A stretch of 64,000 bases of DNA from Vreelandella titanicae BH1 (GTDB lineage: Bacteria; Pseudomonadota; Gammaproteobacteria; Pseudomonadales; Halomonadaceae): the NCBI RefSeq assembly GCF_000336575.1, contig NZ_AOPO01000015.1:1-64000 (forward strand). The letters run 5' to 3'. A model generated the notes under the pieces. The model saw only the letters and a list, made by a program, of their open reading frames with translations, searched no databases and was not told where the DNA came from. The translations under genes were made by a program, and so were the position numbers. This document shows positions 24,218 to 32,522 of the stretch, piece after piece (positions within the stretch are counted from its first letter, which is position 1; each line of letters starts with the position of its first letter).

Positions 24218-25282
24218 ATGCTGGTAGTTCGACCCGTTAAAGCGTCTGATCTCACGGCGCTTGAGCAATTAGCCGAGCATGCAGTACCTAAGCTTACTAA
24301 CTTGCCTGCTAACCGTGAGCGACTTCAGGAGCGCATTGCGCGCTCTCAAGACGCCTTTAATGGTGACGTCGAGTTTCCAGAAAACGAGCACTATACGTTT
24401 GTTCTCGCCGATGACACACGCGAGGAAGTGCTCGGTACCGCCACCATACGTGCCCAGGCGGGTGCCAATGAGGCCTACTACACCTACCGCCAGGAAACGC
24501 TGATTCACGCCTCCCAGCAGTTGAACGTACGTCGTGAAGTGCAGACGCTAGCGCTCTCCCATGAAGTTTCTGACGCTACCCTGCTGTGCGCCTTTTCGCT
24601 TAACCCGCGTTATAAAGGCACCAGCGCGGAGAGCCTGCTGCGCCGGGCGCGGTTGATGTTTATCGCCCAGTACCCCGAGCGGTTTTCGCGTATTCTGGCG
24701 GTGGCGTTTCCCGGCTACTTGGATACGCGCAGTGAATCGCCGTTCTGGGAAAGCGTGGGGCGGCACTTTTTCGCCCGCAGTTTCCAGGATATTAACCACA
24801 TTGCCGGGGTGCGCTCGAAAAGCTTTATCGCCGAAGTAATGCCCCAGTTCCCGCTCTATTTGCCGCTGCTAACACCCCAGGCGCGGGCGGCGATAGGTCG
24901 TGAGCACCCTGTTCATGAAGAGGCGTTGGAGGAGATGCTGGCGGAGGGCTTCGTGCGTTCGCGCCATGTGGATATTTTCGACGCCGGACCGATTGTCAAA
25001 GCCGAGCGCGAGCGGTTGGAAACCTTCCGCAGTGCTGCCTGGCACCCGGTGCGCATTCGCCCTGAACACGCTTTGCCGGATGCTGAACCCGCGCTGGTTG
25101 CCAATCAAAAGCTGGGCGAGTTTCGCTGCATCGTCGCCCGCTACGCGCTGTCACCCACGGGCCAGTTGATGCTCTCAGCGGAGCATGCTGAGCGGCTGGG
25201 TGTCACGGAAGGGCGAGCGGTGCTTGCTGCGCCGCTGACGCTACCCACCGTGGTAGACGCGCTCGATGAAGGAGAAATGTAA
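24218..25282 (+). CDS. aruF: Arginine/ornithine N-succinyltransferase, alpha subunit (AruF-like)
   Basis: One of two adjacent AstA-family genes, 354 aa. AstA transfers succinyl from succinyl-CoA to the alpha-amino group of arginine. Like AruF of Pseudomonas, this copy is the more divergent, though it keeps the family layout (LVVRPVKASDLTALEQLA at the start, SPFWESVGRHFFARSF, SFIAEVMPQFPLYLPLL, VDIFDAGPIV). GGGGAGG at 24203-24209 points to ATG 24218. An alternative ATG at 24164 overlaps the astC stop. It ends in TAATG, overlapping the next gene by one base, so a heteromeric enzyme is likely. Confidence 0.9.
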   Translation: MLVVRPVKASDLTALEQLAEHAVPKLTNLPANRERLQERIARSQDAFNGDVEFPENEHYTFVLADDTREEVLGTATIRAQAGANEAYYTYRQETLIHASQQLNVRREVQTLALSHEVSDATLLCAFSLNPRYKGTSAESLLRRARLMFIAQYPERFSRILAVAFPGYLDTRSESPFWESVGRHFFARSFQDINHIAGVRSKSFIAEVMPQFPLYLPLLTPQARAAIGREHPVHEEALEEMLAEGFVRSRHVDIFDAGPIVKAERERLETFRSAAWHPVRIRPEHALPDAEPALVANQKLGEFRCIVARYALSPTGQLMLSAEHAERLGVTEGRAVLAAPLTLPTVVDALDEGEM

Positions 25283-26313
25283 TGCGCATTCGACCCATTG
25301 CCCGTGATGATCTGGATGGGCTTCAGGCGCTTGCGCAGCAGGCGGGCGTTGGCTTTACCTCGCTGCCGGATAATCGCGAGTTTCTAGCCGGTAAGATTGA
25401 AGCGGCTGCCAGTGCCTTTGAAGAGCGCACTCCGGTGGATGATCGGCTTTATTTCTTTGTGCTAGAGGATGAAGTAAGCGGCGAGTTGGCGGGCTGCTGC
25501 GCCATTGAGGGGCAGGTGGGGCGCGAGGTGCCGTTCTATAACTATCGGCTGGGAACCCTTGCGCACTCATCCATTCAGCTGGATCTTCACCGCACTATCG
25601 ACACGCTGTTTTTAAGCTCCGACCACACCGGCGATGCCGAAGTATGCTCGCTGTTTCTGCGTCCTGAGTATCGCGGCGAAGCCAACAAACATTTGCGCAA
25701 TGGCGCGCTGCTCTCCAAAGCGCGCTGGCTGTTTATTGCCCAGTTTCGTGATCGCTTTCCCGATAAAGTGCTGGCGGAGATGCGTGGGGTGTTTGATGAG
25801 CACAATACCAGCCCCTTTTGGGAGAGCCTGGGCAAGCACTTCTTTCCCATGGATTTCAGCGAAGCGGATCGCTTAACCGGCCTGGGGCAGAAGAGCTTTA
25901 TTGGCGAGCTGATGCCCAAGTTCCCCATTTACACCACCTTTATGGCCGAAGAGGCGCGGGCTTGTATTGGTCAGGTGCATCGCCACACCCGACCGGCGCT
26001 GGAGATGCTTAAGAAAGAGGGGCTGCGCTGGGAAGGCTATATCGATATTTTCGACGGTGGCCCGACGGTGGAAGCTTACATTGACGATGTGCGCGCCATC
26101 CGTAACTCACGGCTCTGCCAAGTGGAAGTATCCAATAGCGCAGCAGAAGAGAGTGTCAGCCGCTGGCTGGCCGCCAACACCCATATGCTCAGCTTTACCG
26201 CCAGTTGGGTAGGCCGTGCCCCCAGCGATGACAACACTATCGTGCTGAGCGCACAAGAAGCGAAGCGCTTAGGCGTTGCCACCGGCGATACCCTACGGCT
26301 ACTCGAGACCTAG
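25282..26313 (+). CDS. astA: Arginine N-succinyltransferase, beta subunit (AstA/AruG)
   Basis: A 343-aa AstA, close to the E. coli form in many blocks: MRIRPIARDDLDGLQALA at the start, YNYRLGTLAHSS, LFLSSDHTGDAEVCSLFL, AEMRGVFDEHNTSPFWESLG and GYIDIFDGGPTVEAYIDDVR. These belong to the GNAT-like AstA fold. It forms the first committed step of the succinyltransferase pathway with the preceding gene. One-base overlap with aruF and 22 nt to astD indicate a single transcript. Confidence 0.94.
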   Translation: MRIRPIARDDLDGLQALAQQAGVGFTSLPDNREFLAGKIEAAASAFEERTPVDDRLYFFVLEDEVSGELAGCCAIEGQVGREVPFYNYRLGTLAHSSIQLDLHRTIDTLFLSSDHTGDAEVCSLFLRPEYRGEANKHLRNGALLSKARWLFIAQFRDRFPDKVLAEMRGVFDEHNTSPFWESLGKHFFPMDFSEADRLTGLGQKSFIGELMPKFPIYTTFMAEEARACIGQVHRHTRPALEMLKKEGLRWEGYIDIFDGGPTVEAYIDDVRAIRNSRLCQVEVSNSAAEESVSRWLAANTHMLSFTASWVGRAPSDDNTIVLSAQEAKRLGVATGDTLRLLET

Positions 26314-26335
26314 GCGACGTTTACAGGAGAGTTTT

Positions 26336-27808
26336 ATGCACGCCCAACAGCAGCAACTGATCAATGGCGCCTGGGTCGCAGGCGACGCCGAGCCGTTGAG
26401 CAAGCACGATCCCGTTTCCGGACAGCCGTTATGGCAAGCAGCGACGGCCAGTACTAAGCAGGTCGCAGCCGCTGTAGAGGCCGCCCGCGGTGCCTTCCCC
26501 GGCTGGGCGCGTACCCCTTTTGCCGAGCGCCAGGCGCTAGTCGAACGGTTTGCCGAGGTGCTCAAAAACCGCGGGGAAGACTTAGCCGTGGCGATTGCCT
26601 CTGAAACCGGTAAACCGCTCTGGGAAGCGCGCACCGAAGCGGGTGCCATGGTGGGTAAGGTGGCGCTGTCGGTTAAGGCGTATAACGAGCGCACCGGGGA
26701 ACGGGCAAAAGTGGTGGGCAGTGCAAATGCGGTGCTGCGCCATCGTCCTCATGGTGTGATGGCGGTGTTTGGCCCTTACAACTTCCCTGGCCACCTGCCC
26801 AACGGCCATATGGTGCCTGCGCTATTGGCGGGTAACTGTGTGGTCTTCAAGCCCAGCGACCAAACCCCGCTTACTGCGGATTTGACCCTACAGTGCTGGC
26901 TAGAGGCCGGGCTTCCGGCAGGCGTCATTAACCTGGTGCAGGGCGGTGTGCCGGTAGGCCAGGCACTGGCAGGTAACCCGGATATTGATGGCCTGCTGTT
27001 TACCGGTAGCGCCAAAGTGGGCGGTATGCTGCACCAGCAGTTTGCCGGACAACTGGATAAAATTCTGGCGCTGGAACTAGGCGGCAATAACCCCCTGGTA
27101 GTGAAGGATGTCGACGACGAGCGTGCCGCGGTATTGACCATTCTGCAGTCGGCGTACCTCTCCGGCGGCCAGCGCTGCACCTGCGCGCGGCGCTTAATGG
27201 TGCCGGAGGGTGCAGTAGGCGATCGATTGATCGATGCGCTTTCTGAGGCGATCGCCAAGTTACACGTGGCGGGCCAGTTCGAAGAAAATCCTGCGCCGTT
27301 CTATGGCGGTTTGGTCAGCGTAGCGGCGGCGGACGGCCTGCTCAAGGCCCAAGAGGAGCTGGAGGCCATGGGCGGTACGGTGATCAATCGTATGAAGCGC
27401 CAGAAAGAGAACACCAGCCTGTTAAGTCCCGCGCTAATTGATGTGACCGGTCTTGACGTGCCGGACGAGGAGCACTTCGGCCCGCTGCTGAAAATCCACC
27501 GCTATCGCGATTGGGATGAAGCGCTACAGCTTGCCAATAACACCCGCTACGGGCTCTCCGCCGGTTTAATTGGCGGCGATCGAGCCGATTGGGATGACTT
27601 CCTGCTGCGTATTCGTGCCGGAATCGTCAACTGGAACCGCCAAACCACCGGTGCATCCGGCGATGCACCTTTTGGTGGTGTGGGTGACAGCGGCAACCAC
27701 CGTCCCAGCGCGTTTTACGCGGCGGATTACTGCGCCTACCCAGTCGCCTCCATGGAAGCTGACAGCCTGGAGATGCCCGAGACCCTGCCGCCGGGAGTGA
27801 GCCTGTGA
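26336..27808 (+). CDS. astD: Succinylglutamate-semialdehyde dehydrogenase
   Basis: Oxidises N-succinylglutamate 5-semialdehyde to N-succinylglutamate with NAD. It is a 490-aa aldehyde dehydrogenase with FGPYNFPGHLPNGH near 145, the cofactor loop FTGSAKVGG near 222, general-base Glu in LALELGGNNPL near 250, and catalytic Cys281 in GGQRCTCARR. AGGAGA at 26325-26330 sets the ATG at 26336; an upstream in-frame ATG at 26276 lies within astA. The stop overlaps the astB GTG (GTGA). Confidence 0.95.
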   Translation: MHAQQQQLINGAWVAGDAEPLSKHDPVSGQPLWQAATASTKQVAAAVEAARGAFPGWARTPFAERQALVERFAEVLKNRGEDLAVAIASETGKPLWEARTEAGAMVGKVALSVKAYNERTGERAKVVGSANAVLRHRPHGVMAVFGPYNFPGHLPNGHMVPALLAGNCVVFKPSDQTPLTADLTLQCWLEAGLPAGVINLVQGGVPVGQALAGNPDIDGLLFTGSAKVGGMLHQQFAGQLDKILALELGGNNPLVVKDVDDERAAVLTILQSAYLSGGQRCTCARRLMVPEGAVGDRLIDALSEAIAKLHVAGQFEENPAPFYGGLVSVAAADGLLKAQEELEAMGGTVINRMKRQKENTSLLSPALIDVTGLDVPDEEHFGPLLKIHRYRDWDEALQLANNTRYGLSAGLIGGDRADWDDFLLRIRAGIVNWNRQTTGASGDAPFGGVGDSGNHRPSAFYAADYCAYPVASMEADSLEMPETLPPGVSL

Positions 27809-29172
27809 GTGCCGCCGATCTCAGCAGCGTTAGGGAAGTCAATTTTGACGGCCTAGTCGGCCCAACCCATAACTACTCTGGGTTGGCCGTGGGCAATGTC
27901 GCGTCCATGAGTCACGGCGGCTTAGTCTCCAATCCCAAGGAGGGCGCGCTGCAGGGGCTGCTTAAGATGAAGTCGCTGATGGACGCGGGCTATGCCCAGG
28001 GCGTTCTGCCACCCCAACAGCGCCCCGATATTGGCGCACTGCGCGATTTAGGTTTTAGCGGTAGTAATGGTGAGGTGCTGGCTCGTGCTTCTAAAGAAGC
28101 GCCGCAACTGCTTCGGGCGGTGTGCTCGGCGTCCAGTATGTGGACGGCTAACGCGGGCACTATTACTCCCAGCATTGATGTACCGGATAGTCGGGTACAT
28201 TTCACGCCAGCGAATCTACAATCCAGCTTTCACCGCTATTTAGAACCGCAAACCACCGGTCGCGTGCTGCAGGCAATTTTCCGCGACGAGCAGCACTTCG
28301 CCCACCATCCGGTGCTGCCTGCAACGCCTGCCTTTTCTGACGAAGGGGCGGCTAATCACACCCGTTTATGTTGTGAGTACGGCGAGCCGGGCGTTCACCT
28401 ATTTGTCTATGGCCGTCAGGCGTTTGGTGACGTGCGTAGCGGTGAGCGAGAACCCAAGCACTATCCGGCCAGGCAAACCCTGGAAGCCAGTCAGGCGGTG
28501 GCCCGCCAACATGGGTTAACAGAGGCGCAAACGGTATTTGCCCAGCAGCACCCGGACGCCATCGACGCGGGCGTCTTCCATAATGACGTCATTGCTGTGG
28601 GCAACGGCCCCGTGCTGCTCTACCACGAAATGGCCTTTCTGGATGAAGAAGGCACGCTCGATGAGCTGCGCGCCAAAATGGCCAGCCCGCTGATTCCCGT
28701 GCGCGTGCCCTTGGAAGCGGTAAGCATGGAGGATGCGGTAGCCTCGTATCTATTTAATTCGCAGCTGCTCTCCAACCCGGATGGCACCATGACGCTGGTA
28801 GTGCCCGGCGAATGCCAGGAGCGCGAGGCGGTATGGCGCACCATTCAGGATTATCTACTGGCGGGCAATAATCCGATCAGTGAGGTGATCGTCAAAGACG
28901 TCAAGCAGAGCATGCGCAACGGTGGTGGCCCCGCTTGCCTGCGCCTGCGCGTGGTGCTAACGGAGGCCGAACGTGCAGCGCTCTCTGGCCGCGTGCTGCT
29001 CACCAATGCACTGTACACTGACCTGACCGCGTGGGTGGAACGCCACTACCGCGTTCGCCTCGCCCCGGACGATTTGGCCGATCCACAGCTGGCGGAAGAG
29101 TCGCTTGTTGCACTGGATGAACTGACGCAGTTACTGCAGATTGGTTCGGTCTACCCGTTTCAGTTGGGGTAG
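27805..29172 (+). CDS. astB: N-succinylarginine dihydrolase
   Basis: Hydrolyses N2-succinylarginine to N2-succinylornithine, CO2 and two ammonia. The 455-aa length is close to E. coli AstB (447). VNFDGLVGPTHNYSGLA at the start, NNP-type catalytic His259 (GVFHNDVIAVGN) and Cys378 (GGGPACLRLRVVL) match the amidinotransferase-fold active site. It starts with GTG overlapping the astD stop. The last pathway gene, astE (succinylglutamate desuccinylase), does not follow and must be elsewhere. Confidence 0.95.
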   Translation: MSAADLSSVREVNFDGLVGPTHNYSGLAVGNVASMSHGGLVSNPKEGALQGLLKMKSLMDAGYAQGVLPPQQRPDIGALRDLGFSGSNGEVLARASKEAPQLLRAVCSASSMWTANAGTITPSIDVPDSRVHFTPANLQSSFHRYLEPQTTGRVLQAIFRDEQHFAHHPVLPATPAFSDEGAANHTRLCCEYGEPGVHLFVYGRQAFGDVRSGEREPKHYPARQTLEASQAVARQHGLTEAQTVFAQQHPDAIDAGVFHNDVIAVGNGPVLLYHEMAFLDEEGTLDELRAKMASPLIPVRVPLEAVSMEDAVASYLFNSQLLSNPDGTMTLVVPGECQEREAVWRTIQDYLLAGNNPISEVIVKDVKQSMRNGGGPACLRLRVVLTEAERAALSGRVLLTNALYTDLTAWVERHYRVRLAPDDLADPQLAEESLVALDELTQLLQIGSVYPFQLG

Positions 29173-29329
29173 GGGATTGATTAAACAGAGTAAAGAGAGA
29201 ATCAAAAGAGCCATCAGACTTGGTGGCTTACCTCTATTGGTTTTATAAGGCGGAGGCTGTGACAACTGATGAAGGCGTCCTTCGGTAGGTACACGTCCTC
29301 ATTAAGTCTGCAATAAGCAGTAAAAAGCG
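29173..29329. other. Convergent gap between ast and arc operons
   Basis: The 157-nt gap contains AGCCATC/GGTGGCT (29211-29230, one G-T pair, 6-nt loop) and a small GAAGG-CGT-CCTTC hairpin near 29272-29284. Neither has a clear T-run on the transcribed strand. No astE or other reading frame is seen. Confidence 0.5.
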
Positions 29330-30235
29330 TTAGCTAGCAACACAAGTGCCCGCCCGTAGTTTAAGAATATCTAGTGCATCCTCTAGACGGCCGATACCAC
29401 TGATGCCTCCGCTTTCAGCGAAATTGCACGCGGCGTCCATTTTTGGCCCCATAGAACCAGCCGGCAGGTCCAGCTTGCGAGCTTCATCCAGCGTTAATTT
29501 ATGGATAGGTGCAGCGGTGTCCTTACCGAAGTCACGGTAGATGGCGTCCACGTCAGTGAGAAGGAGCAAGGCATCTGCGCCCAGCTGGCTGGCCAGAAGT
29601 GCGCTGGCGGCGTCTTTATCGATCACGGCTTCGATGCCGATCATGCTGCCGTTCTCTCGGCGAAGAATGGGGATGCCACCGCCTCCGGCGCAGATCACCA
29701 CAACGCCCTGTTCCAGCAGCAGCTGGAGCACCCTCATGTCGGGTATCTCCAAGGGCTTGGGCGAAGGCACTACCCGCCGCCACTTGTCACCATCCTGAGC
29801 GATGTGCCAACCGGCGGCTTCGGCTTTGGTCTCGGCTTCTTCCCTTTCGTAAACTGGCCCGACAAACTTGGTGGGATTGCTGAAGGCGGGGTCATTCTTG
29901 TCGACCAGAACCTGGGTAAGTAGGGTGGCCACAGGTCTGTTATGGTCCAGGGCGTTTTCCAGTTCCTGCTCGATGATGTAGCCGATCATACCTTCTGTTT
30001 CAGCGCCCAGTACATCCAGCGGATAAGCTTCGTCCGGCTTATAGGCAGCGCCCTGAAGCGCCAGTAAGCCTACCTGGGGGCCATTGCCGTGAGTGACTAC
30101 CAGCTGGTGGCCGGCGCGGATGATTTCGGCCAATGATTCGGCGGCAATTTTCACGTTGGCGCGCTGGGCCTCGGCGGTCAGGGGCTCCCCTCGCCGCAAC
30201 AGGGCATTGCCTCCCAGAGCTGCTACTACAAGCAT
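29330..30235 (-). CDS. arcC: Carbamate kinase
   Basis: Last enzyme of the arginine deiminase pathway: carbamoyl phosphate plus ADP gives ATP, CO2 and ammonia. The 301-aa protein shows VAALGGNALLRRGEP at the start, VVTHGNGPQVG near 46-56, and VVICAGGGGIP near 176-186, all conserved in the family. GAGGAG lies before the ATG at 30235, 15 nt after arcB. It is the promoter-distal gene of the operon. Confidence 0.97.
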   Translation of the reverse strand: MLVVAALGGNALLRRGEPLTAEAQRANVKIAAESLAEIIRAGHQLVVTHGNGPQVGLLALQGAAYKPDEAYPLDVLGAETEGMIGYIIEQELENALDHNRPVATLLTQVLVDKNDPAFSNPTKFVGPVYEREEAETKAEAAGWHIAQDGDKWRRVVPSPKPLEIPDMRVLQLLLEQGVVVICAGGGGIPILRRENGSMIGIEAVIDKDAASALLASQLGADALLLLTDVDAIYRDFGKDTAAPIHKLTLDEARKLDLPAGSMGPKMDAACNFAESGGISGIGRLEDALDILKLRAGTCVAS

Positions 30236-30250
30236 GTCATGCTCCTCGAA

Positions 30251-31252
30251 TCAGTTTCCAAGAGTGGCGACGAGCACCGCCTTAATGGTGTGCATTCGGT
30301 TCTCCGCCTGATCAAATACGATAGAGGCGGGACTTTCAAAGACATCGTCGGTGACTTCCATGGCATCGATGCCGAACTCGGCCTGTATTTCCTTGCCTAT
30401 GGTGGTCTCGGTGTTATGGAAGGCCGGCAGACAATGCATGAACCTTACGCGGGGGTTGCCGGTTTTCTCCATCAGGGCAGCATTGACCTGGTAGGGCTGC
30501 AACAGTTTGATTCGCTCTGCCCACTTTTCCTTCGGCTCACCCATGGACACCCACACATCGGTGTAGACAAAATCCACGCCTGCCACCGCAGCATCGATGT
30601 CTTCCGTGATCATGATTCGTGCGCCGGTCTCACTGGCAATGGTCTGTGCTTCATTCTGAATAGCCTCGCTGGGCCAACAGGCCTTGGGCGCACACAAGCG
30701 CACATCCATTCCCATCATGGCGCCGCCGATCAGCAGGCTGTCGCCCATGTTATTCGCAGCGTCCCCGATAAATACAAAGGCAACATCCCGCAGCGGCTTT
30801 TCCACATTTTCCTGCATGGTCAGGAAGTCTGCGAGGATCTGTGTAGGGTGGAATTCATTGGTCAGCCCATTGTAAACCGGCACGCCGGCATATTGTGCCA
30901 GCTCCTCAACCACCGTCTGGCCGAACCCCCGGTATTCGATGGCATCGTAAACGCGGCCGAGCACACGGGCGGTATCCTTGACGGATTCCTTGTGGCCGAT
31001 ATGGGTGCCCGTCGGGCCCAGATAGGTTACTCGGGCGCACTGATCAAACGCTGCAACCTCAAAGCCTACCCGGGTTCGGGTGGAGTTCTTTTCAAAGATT
31101 AGCGCTATGTCCTTGCCCTGCAACTGCGGTACTTCGGTGCCAGCGTACTTGGCTGTTTTCAGGTCGGTGGAAAGCTTGAGCAAAAAACTGATCTCTCGGG
31201 GCGTAAAGTCCCTCAGGGTCAGGAAGTGCCGGTTCTTGAGATTGAAAGCCAT
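30251..31252 (-). CDS. arcB: Ornithine carbamoyltransferase, catabolic
   Basis: Converts citrulline and phosphate to ornithine and carbamoyl phosphate. The 333-aa enzyme has the carbamoyl-phosphate motif STRTRVGFEVAAF near 56-68 and ornithine-binding MHCLPAFH near 270. MAFNLKNRHFLTLRDFT at the N-terminus is typical of catabolic ArcB in Pseudomonas. Its place between arcA and arcC confirms the catabolic role. A strong AAGGAAGGAG precedes the start. Confidence 0.96.
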   Translation of the reverse strand: MAFNLKNRHFLTLRDFTPREISFLLKLSTDLKTAKYAGTEVPQLQGKDIALIFEKNSTRTRVGFEVAAFDQCARVTYLGPTGTHIGHKESVKDTARVLGRVYDAIEYRGFGQTVVEELAQYAGVPVYNGLTNEFHPTQILADFLTMQENVEKPLRDVAFVFIGDAANNMGDSLLIGGAMMGMDVRLCAPKACWPSEAIQNEAQTIASETGARIMITEDIDAAVAGVDFVYTDVWVSMGEPKEKWAERIKLLQPYQVNAALMEKTGNPRVRFMHCLPAFHNTETTIGKEIQAEFGIDAMEVTDDVFESPASIVFDQAENRMHTIKAVLVATLGN

Positions 31253-31270
31253 GGTTCTGCTCCTTCCTTG

Positions 31271-32500
31271 TCAGACTGTATCTCGTATTGTCGGGCAGCT
31301 CATGCAACGCCCGCCGCCCCGGCCCCGGCCCAACTCCGCTCCGGGTATGGCCAGTACCTCTATGCCGGCTGCCTCCAGCGCAGCATTGGTATCGTCGTTG
31401 CGGTCATAACCGATGACGACCCCCGGACTCAGTGCTAGCACGTTATTGCCATCGTTCCATTGTTCTCGCTCCCGTTCGGCAGGGGTATCGCCACCCGTGG
31501 CGACCACTTCCAGGGACGGGTAACCAAGTACATCGGCAACAACATCAAACAGCGGGCGGCTGTCCTGGAAGAACGACAGGTGCTTGCTGCCTTCCCCCGG
31601 ACGCAGGTCGTAGCAAACCATTTCATCTGCGACTTCCTTGAAAGTGGTCACTACATTGCCGCCACAGAAGGTAAACACGGTATCCAGGTGCATGGCAGAA
31701 CGGGTCTTGGGAATCTGGCAGGCAATTATCCGTTCTGCAGTGCCGTTAGCAAAAAGCGTCTTGGCCAGCTGGCCAATGGCTTGCGGGGAGGATCGTTCCC
31801 CCATCCCCACCAGCACGACACCATTACCCACCGGCATGATGTCCCCTCCTTCCAGGGTCGCCAGCGCATGATCTTCAAGCGGGTCGCCCCAATGCACGTT
31901 CACCTTGCCGGCAAACTTCGGATGGAAACGGTAGATCGCGCTCATTAGCAGCGTCTCTGGTTTGCGCGCAGCCCAGTACATAGGGTTCAGGGTGACACCG
32001 TCATAAATCCAGGCGCTGTTATCCCGGGTGAACAGTAAGTTGGGCAGTGGCGGCAGCACAAAGCCGTGAGGCCCCAGATGGTTACCGAACAGCCCTGAAG
32101 GGTCGAAAGGCAGGTCTCCTACTTCCAAACCACCAATGAGAAATTTCGCCAGCGTATTACCCGGCAGTTCGTTCATCCATGCGCGAAGGTCGGATACCAT
32201 GCCTACCCCGATATGATTCCAGGTAATACGGTGGTCTAGAACCCAGGTACGTGCTTCGGGAATATCAAGCGTTGTCGCCAGCAGGTCGTTAACGTCCAGA
32301 ACCTCCACACCCCGTTCACGCATTACCTCGGCGAATACGTCATGGTCTTTCTGTGCCTGCTTGACCCAGAAGACATCGTCGAACAATAACGCATCGCAGT
32401 TGGAGGGAGTCAGTCTTCTATGGGCTAGCCCAGGGCGGCAGACGATAACTTGCCGTAAAGTCCCAGTTTCCGAGTGAACGCCCAAAGTGTGTTCTGACAT
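31271..32500 (-). CDS. arcA: Arginine deiminase
   Basis: Hydrolyses arginine to citrulline and ammonia. The 409-aa enzyme has the catalytic Cys402 in the C-terminal CMSCPT, preceded by GRGGGRCM, plus active-site blocks FTRDNSAWI, LEGGDIMPVG and MHLDTVFTF (catalytic His). AAAGGAG supports ATG 32500; the open frame extends to 32554 but overlaps the transporter gene. It lies 22 nt after the carrier and 18 nt before arcB, one operon. Confidence 0.96.
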   Translation of the reverse strand: MSEHTLGVHSETGTLRQVIVCRPGLAHRRLTPSNCDALLFDDVFWVKQAQKDHDVFAEVMRERGVEVLDVNDLLATTLDIPEARTWVLDHRITWNHIGVGMVSDLRAWMNELPGNTLAKFLIGGLEVGDLPFDPSGLFGNHLGPHGFVLPPLPNLLFTRDNSAWIYDGVTLNPMYWAARKPETLLMSAIYRFHPKFAGKVNVHWGDPLEDHALATLEGGDIMPVGNGVVLVGMGERSSPQAIGQLAKTLFANGTAERIIACQIPKTRSAMHLDTVFTFCGGNVVTTFKEVADEMVCYDLRPGEGSKHLSFFQDSRPLFDVVADVLGYPSLEVVATGGDTPAEREREQWNDGNNVLALSPGVVIGYDRNDDTNAALEAAGIEVLAIPGAELGRGRGGGRCMSCPTIRDTV

Positions 32501-32522
32501 GTCGCATACTCCTTTGCCCTGG

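Noticed and set aside
29173..29329. Possible missing astE fragment
   Set aside because: No frame or motif of succinylglutamate desuccinylase is visible in the gap.
30239..31102. 287-codon open frame on the plus strand
   Set aside because: It lies opposite arcB, whose motifs are certain, and its Gly/His-rich product looks non-protein-like.
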